Part shown: piece by piece, positions 60,028 to 64,000 of the stretch | How the letters are laid out: each line of letters starts with the position of its first letter | Numbering within the stretch: position 1 is the stretch's first letter | Source: Rhodocyclaceae bacterium | GTDB taxonomy: Bacteria; Pseudomonadota; Gammaproteobacteria; Burkholderiales; Rhodocyclaceae | Assembly: GCA_016702335.1 (NCBI GenBank) | Contig: JADJEF010000020.1 | Span: 992,001 to 1,056,000 of the forward strand | DNA: 64,000 bases | Direction: 5' to 3' | The notes under the pieces: model-generated | Databases searched by the model: none | Told to the model about the DNA's origin: nothing | The model's input: the letters and a program-made list of their open reading frames with translations, nothing else | Position numbers and translations under genes: made by a program

Positions 60028-62034
60028 TCAGAGCGGCATCAGTTCCCGGCTGGAACTGCGCAGCAGCCGTTGCGCCAGGCGGCTACGCACCTTGGTCGCC
60101 GCCAGTTTGCCCAGCGACACCGGGAAGCGCCAGCTGACCTCCAGCGCATCGCGGAACATCGCTGTGCGCGGCAAGCCGCTGTAGATGGTCAGGTACGAGC
60201 CGATCATGGCGGCCACCGAACGCGAGAAATGCAGGTACTCGCTCTTGATCACCACACCCTGACGGGTCAGGCCGCTGGCCAGCCGAATACCCAGATCGAG
60301 CCGCGCCACCAAGCCCTGCTGGCCTTCCTGATACAGCGTCAAGGCAAAGTCATAGCTCAGTGGCGTGACATTGGCCAGCGCGAAGGCCTTGGTCACGATG
60401 GCCTCGATCTCGCGCCGTCCTGCCAGCGCCGACTTGCGGTCAGTACTCATGCCGATCACTGAATCGACCACCCCATCCACATCGCCCGCGAGCACCGCAC
60501 GGTAATAGTTGAGCGCCGGCTTCCATACTCCCTCAAGCGTCACCGTATTGCCCCAGTCGATGAAGTACAGGCGATCGCCCTTATGCACCAATACATTGCC
60601 AGGGTGCAGGTCGCCGTGAAACTCCTGATACACCAGAATCTGCGAGAGCACGGCGTGCAAGAAAGTCTTGCCCAGCCGACGCTGATCGGCCTCGTTGCGC
60701 AGTGGCGACCCGGGGGCAAACGCCGAGGTCAGGCTGAGCGCGTCTTCGATCAGTTCCATCTCGATAATGCGACGGGTCCGGGTATAGACCTCGGGCACAT
60801 ACCAGCCATCAATCGCACGCGTGCGGCCGGCAAAGCGCTCCTGATTGTCGGCCTCCATTTCGAAATCGAGCTCGCGATGAAAGCCCTCGACAAACTCGTC
60901 GATCTGCCCCAGCCAGGAGTTGAAAAACGGTGCCAGCTTGGAATGCGGCGCCCAGTAATGACTGCTGACAATCGCCAGCTTGATCACCGTCTTGCCGATC
61001 AGGAACTCGCGCTCCAGATTGTGCCGCCCCACCTTGACCACCACCGGCACCAACTGACGCTGGCCCTTGCGGGTGGCCTTCATCGGCTTCTGCGCGACAT
61101 AGACCGAGGCAATCGAACCCGACTTGAGCGGTTTGCGTGCATCAAAGCCAAAATAGCGCTGGCTCGGCAGTTCGCCGAAACATTCCAGGAAGGCGGCCTC
61201 GACCTCGGCCGGTGTCATCGGATCGACATCTTCCCGGAACACGGCCAGCGCCTCGGCCATTTCACCGGGCAGGAAATCGGAATTGGCCGCCGCTACCTGC
61301 GCCATCTTGATGAACAGCGGGCCGAACTCGCGCACCATGCGCGCCACCACATCGGCCTGCCCCTTGATGTCTTTGGGGTCGACTTCAAAAAACTGGCGCA
61401 CATAACGAATTGCGCGAATCTGCCGCCGGAAAATGGCGAGATCGCCCCGGATCACTGCCGCGCTGGCGGCAATATCGCGCAACTTGCGCTCGTTGATGCG
61501 GCGCAGGGCCTTGAGCTGATTGATCAGTTGCACCAGCAAGGGCTCGTAGGCCGCCACCAGAATGCGCGCCACTTCCAGGCTCACTTCCCCCAAGCCGCGC
61601 AGTTCCGGCTCGCTCATCAGGTCTTCGAAGAAGCGCCAGAACTCCTCGGAAACTTCTTTGGGAATTGCGATGACGCTGCGCTTTTGCACCTGCTCGACCA
61701 GGAAGCGAATCAGGTCTTCGGTGGTATCTTCGTTGGGCAGCCAGCGGGCATCGCGCATGCGCGCGGTGAGCGAGCGCAACTGACCGACCAGCGGATGTGC
61801 TTCGAGCGCGTCAAACAGACCGTCAATAACGACGTGCAACTGGGCTTCCGTGATGTCGTCGTCGGCATTAAGCAGCTCAACGATGGGACCGATGGATTTG
61901 ACCACCCGGGCTACGCCGACCGTGATGTCGGTGGTCGAGCGCAATGCGAGCCGGGCGCGACTCTTCAGCGCAGGCACCACTTCGCCGAACCTGCGGGAGG
62001 CGTCAACAGCAACGGGATCGCGTCGAGACGGCAT
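60028..62034 (-). CDS. UbiB/AarF family kinase-like protein
   Basis: 668 residues, longer than typical UbiB (about 500-545) because of an N-terminal extension of about 100-200 residues with helices. The kinase-like core is seen in LFIKMAQVAAANSDFLPGEM, GSIASVYVAQKPM, VVKVGRHNLEREFLIG (ATP lysine), HGDLHPGNVLVHKGDRLYF and IDWGNT (DWG in place of DFG). A dispersed element (60413-60440) encodes about residues 532-541 (KSALAGRRE) in the C-terminal third. The true UbiB, needed for ubiquinone biosynthesis, usually ends with membrane helices; these are not clear here, so AarF-family protein is safer. Confidence 0.78.
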   Translation of the reverse strand: MPSRRDPVAVDASRRFGEVVPALKSRARLALRSTTDITVGVARVVKSIGPIVELLNADDDITEAQLHVVIDGLFDALEAHPLVGQLRSLTARMRDARWLPNEDTTEDLIRFLVEQVQKRSVIAIPKEVSEEFWRFFEDLMSEPELRGLGEVSLEVARILVAAYEPLLVQLINQLKALRRINERKLRDIAASAAVIRGDLAIFRRQIRAIRYVRQFFEVDPKDIKGQADVVARMVREFGPLFIKMAQVAAANSDFLPGEMAEALAVFREDVDPMTPAEVEAAFLECFGELPSQRYFGFDARKPLKSGSIASVYVAQKPMKATRKGQRQLVPVVVKVGRHNLEREFLIGKTVIKLAIVSSHYWAPHSKLAPFFNSWLGQIDEFVEGFHRELDFEMEADNQERFAGRTRAIDGWYVPEVYTRTRRIIEMELIEDALSLTSAFAPGSPLRNEADQRRLGKTFLHAVLSQILVYQEFHGDLHPGNVLVHKGDRLYFIDWGNTVTLEGVWKPALNYYRAVLAGDVDGVVDSVIGMSTDRKSALAGRREIEAIVTKAFALANVTPLSYDFALTLYQEGQQGLVARLDLGIRLASGLTRQGVVIKSEYLHFSRSVAAMIGSYLTIYSGLPRTAMFRDALEVSWRFPVSLGKLAATKVRSRLAQRLLRSSSRELMPL
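60413..60440 (+). repeat. Dispersed element, copy in the UbiB-like gene
   Basis: Full core with CCTG as the variable bases and GCGGT at the end. The reverse-strand gene reads it as DRKSALAGRR. Confidence 0.85.
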
Positions 62035-62239
62035 GGAAGCGAAATTCGATCAAATTAGGGAGGTGAAACCGCCACCGGCCCGACTAACGAGCGCAATGCA
62101 GCAGTTCTGTGTAGGTATTGTCACCTAAGACGAATAAAAAGGGGATGTGTGGTGTCGCTTTGCTGAAAGATTTATCTGGGTGGGGTAGGACGCGTCAACA
62201 AGCGCGGCGACGCTTGGCGCTCACGCGACTTTTCCAACA

Positions 62240-63493
62240 TCAACCCGAGCAGACCTTATCGATTGCGCTCAGCGCCCTGGCCACGTCCTCGATACCGGCC
62301 TGCGACACCTCATAGTCAGACGCAAACACCGGCCACTGGGCAACGGCACCACGGACCTCATCCATAATCCGCCGCCACTCCTTGATTCGCCGGTCAGTTG
62401 CCACTTTTTTCAGGTCAGCAAATGTCGGATTCCCCGCCCCACTGATTGCCGTGGTGTGTTGGTTTGACATCCCGGTGGAAAATGTCAGGTCGTACGCTGG
62501 CGACAATCGCCATCGTCCTTTTAGCGGGTCGAACAAGTAGGCAAAGTTTTTCGAGTGATCATCCTTGTTGTGCGAGAACACGTTGAATAGCATCCGCCGG
62601 AAGGCCTTTTCGACCTCGGCATCCGACTGGGTCAGCTTTCTGGTCGCGGGCAAGACGCCGCTGCTGTAGTCCAGACTGGGTTCCCGGTGGTTGGCATAGA
62701 CATAGCCGGCCAGGGAAAGAAAGTGAATCCTGCGATTGCCCTCGCGGTCGAAGCGCTTGACCGCAAAAAAAGCCTCCTTCGTGCGGTTTACTGTCAATTC
62801 AAGCAATCGTGTCTCCGGCATCTCAAGCCCCGCGGCGCGTGCCATGTCGGCATAGGCCATCTCCAGTCGGCCCAACTCCACTGGGTCGCTCTCTCCTTGC
62901 CGGCTATCGTTCCTGAATTTCACAATCCAATGAGAATAGCCAGCCGGCAAGTCGAGATAGCTGGATTGACACACCTGCATGTCGCCCGAAAAAGCCACAG
63001 TAACCTTCGGACGCGCGCCACCGGGCGACCCGCCGCAAATCCGAAGCTCCTCCAGTACATCGCTGGCTTCACCACGAAGCACCTTCTCGGACTGCGCAGC
63101 AATCTCTGCCAAATCAATGGCCTTGCCGTCGTGGTCAGGCAATAGCTCAGGCTGGTACGCCAACGCCCCCATGCAGCGGTTCCCCATATAGGCCAGCCGA
63201 ATTAAGGGACTGATGTCCGCCCGGTCGAGGTTTTTGTGCTTCTTCAACGCGCGGTCCATCAACAACAGGCCCCAGCCATCGGGCAGTGAGTCGTTGAACA
63301 CCCCCGGCAGGCCACCAAACAATGCCCGCGCCGCCGGGTTTACCATGCCATCGAAGGGTACCGACGCCGGAGCCAAGTCAAAGCCCTTGGCCAGCCAGTC
63401 CCGGTCGTACTGGAACGCGATCACGCCGCCCGCTCCCTCGGCCAGTTCGCCCACCAAGTCTTGGCCATGCAACACCCGTAGCCGGGTAATCAT
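62240..63493 (-). CDS. HipA family serine/threonine kinase toxin
   Basis: 417 residues. HipA relatives phosphorylate glutamyl-tRNA synthetase or related targets and cause growth arrest. The P-loop-like GGSPGGARPKV, the catalytic NVFSHNKDDHSKNFAYL and LSPAYDLTFSTGMSNQHTT (activation region) are intact. The N-terminal part (HGQDLVGELAEGAGGVIAFQ) matches the family. The ATG overlaps the end of the HipB gene (63490-63493), as usual. About 205 bases with no clear feature separate its stop from the ubiB-like gene. Confidence 0.88.
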   Translation of the reverse strand: MITRLRVLHGQDLVGELAEGAGGVIAFQYDRDWLAKGFDLAPASVPFDGMVNPAARALFGGLPGVFNDSLPDGWGLLLMDRALKKHKNLDRADISPLIRLAYMGNRCMGALAYQPELLPDHDGKAIDLAEIAAQSEKVLRGEASDVLEELRICGGSPGGARPKVTVAFSGDMQVCQSSYLDLPAGYSHWIVKFRNDSRQGESDPVELGRLEMAYADMARAAGLEMPETRLLELTVNRTKEAFFAVKRFDREGNRRIHFLSLAGYVYANHREPSLDYSSGVLPATRKLTQSDAEVEKAFRRMLFNVFSHNKDDHSKNFAYLFDPLKGRWRLSPAYDLTFSTGMSNQHTTAISGAGNPTFADLKKVATDRRIKEWRRIMDEVRGAVAQWPVFASDYEVSQAGIEDVARALSAIDKVCSG

Positions 63494-63807
63494 CGGGACC
63501 CTCGCTTTCTCTGCGGGGCCACGAACTCATCAAGACTCATCGCCACTGGGGGTGGGAAGAGCATACCGAAAGCGTCGAGACAGCCCAACGCATCGGCCAG
63601 TTGCATCAACGCCACCAAGCCAATGGTTCCGGTCACCTCGAACTTGCGAATTGTGGCGGCAGGCACCCCGGAGCGCACCGATAAGGTCTTGCGGGATAAG
63701 TTGGCCGCCAATCGACGCGACTTTGCCCGCTCGCCGACTTGCCGAGCCACATCTTCCGGCAGAAGAAAGCTCAATGGCTGATTATTAGTTGATATTCTGA
63801 TGTTCAT
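63490..63807 (-). CDS. HipB family antitoxin (XRE-type)
   Basis: 105 residues with an XRE helix-turn-helix: SRRLAANLSRKTLSVRSGVP, AATIRKFEVTGTIGLVALMQ and LADALGCLDAFGMLFP. HipB neutralises HipA and represses the operon by binding operator palindromes. It overlaps hipA by four bases. The ATG is 12 bases downstream of a strong candidate promoter and operator. Confidence 0.87.
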   Translation of the reverse strand: MNIRISTNNQPLSFLLPEDVARQVGERAKSRRLAANLSRKTLSVRSGVPAATIRKFEVTGTIGLVALMQLADALGCLDAFGMLFPPPVAMSLDEFVAPQRKRGSR

Positions 63808-63818
63808 TACCGGCGAAT

Positions 63819-63848
63819 TTTATATTTTATTGACACCATGACATCAAT
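63819..63848 (-). promoter_or_regulatory. hipBA promoter overlapping an imperfect operator
   Basis: On the reverse strand TTGATG (63842-63847) and TATAAA (63819-63824) are 17 bases apart. The 20-base sequence ATTGACACCATGACATCAAT at 63829-63848 is an imperfect palindrome overlapping the -35 box, as expected for HipB autorepression. Confidence 0.6.
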
Positions 63849-63912
63849 ATAATTCTTCCGAAACACCACAGCGAGAATGAGCGTCGTAGAGACGGCACCG
63901 GCGTTGCAGAAA

Positions 63913-63940
63913 CGCCGTGCTGCCAGCGCCGACTTGCGAA
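63913..63940 (+). repeat. Dispersed element upstream of hipBA
   Basis: Full core with GCTG as variable bases; the tail is GCGAA. It lies 65 bases beyond the hipBA operator, in the last gene-free part of the window (63849-64000), where I see nothing else. Confidence 0.85.
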
Positions 63941-64000
63941 CAAGCCGTAGCCATCGCGCGACTGGCTCTGCCCGAAGCCAGTGCTGCGCTACTCTTGCTG

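Noticed and set aside
1..64000. tRNA, rRNA, CRISPR arrays, prophage or insertion sequences
   Set aside because: No tRNA-like cloverleaf, regularly spaced repeat array, transposase or phage structural gene was recognised; the dispersed elements are too far apart and irregular for a CRISPR array.

Overview
The window reads as chromosome of a GC-rich betaproteobacterium, most likely of the Rhodocyclaceae or a near relative. The reasons are gene content and order: a CorC fragment followed by lnt, separate glyQ and glyS chains, gmhB with a YgjP-like hydrolase downstream, UbiD/UbiA/UbiC/UbiB ubiquinone genes, SoxYZ with flavocytochrome c, FliW with a DUF2802 protein, and many SBP_bac_3 periplasmic proteins. 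I cannot confirm genus without a database search. No rRNA, tRNA, CRISPR array, phage or insertion sequence was recognised. Layout. 1-4,023: end of a CorC-like gene, lnt, an MFS transporter and a periplasmic binding protein. 4,218-11,449: glyQS, small unknowns, a second binding protein, gmhB, a catalytically degenerate YgjP paralogue followed by an intact one, and an ABA4-like membrane protein. 11,526-14,818: a broken higB toxin relic, a small membrane protein and a membrane-bound CheA-like kinase. 15,047-20,150: methionine and phospholipid genes (metY, psd), CapA-like and TonB-like proteins, VF530. 20,151-22,573: a patch of relics and a toxin-antitoxin pair with a large palindromic operator. 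22,574-28,832: a degenerate M48 lipoprotein, a 7TMR-DISM histidine kinase and two binding proteins, one a fusion of two different binding-protein folds. 29,160-37,463: LplT-PlsC fusion, an XRE regulator facing a three-gene membrane/secreted cluster, then sulfur oxidation (soxYZ, cytochrome, flavocytochrome c, c4-type cytochrome). 37,607-47,982: gloA, two more binding proteins, ubiD, a FapA-like protein, ubiA, an 8-oxoguanine-deaminase-like amidohydrolase and ung. 48,149-55,374: a second 7TMR-DISM kinase and a tight reverse-strand run DUF2802-SPOR-fliW-ridA-recG-ubiC. 55,619-64,000: YdcF-like, molybdenum cofactor, PilZ-like, thyA, ubiB-like kinase and hipBA. Three themes cut across the window. 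First, seven loci encode SBP_bac_3-type periplasmic binding proteins with no permease or ATPase next to any of them; together with two 7TMR-DISM kinases and one CheA-like kinase without adjacent response regulators, they suggest a large sensing or scavenging layer. Second, energy metabolism genes point to respiratory sulfide/thiosulfate oxidation with ubiquinone. Third, and the most unusual feature, a short dispersed element (CGCCGT, four variable bases, the invariant core CCAGCGCCGACTT, then about five bases near GCGGA) occurs twelve times with a perfect core, plus four decayed copies, on both strands. It sits between genes and also inside reading frames of conserved enzymes (lnt, glyS, a YgjP paralogue, recG, ubiB), where it is translated in different frames without breaking them. 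I know of no name for this element; it is the best candidate here for something undescribed.
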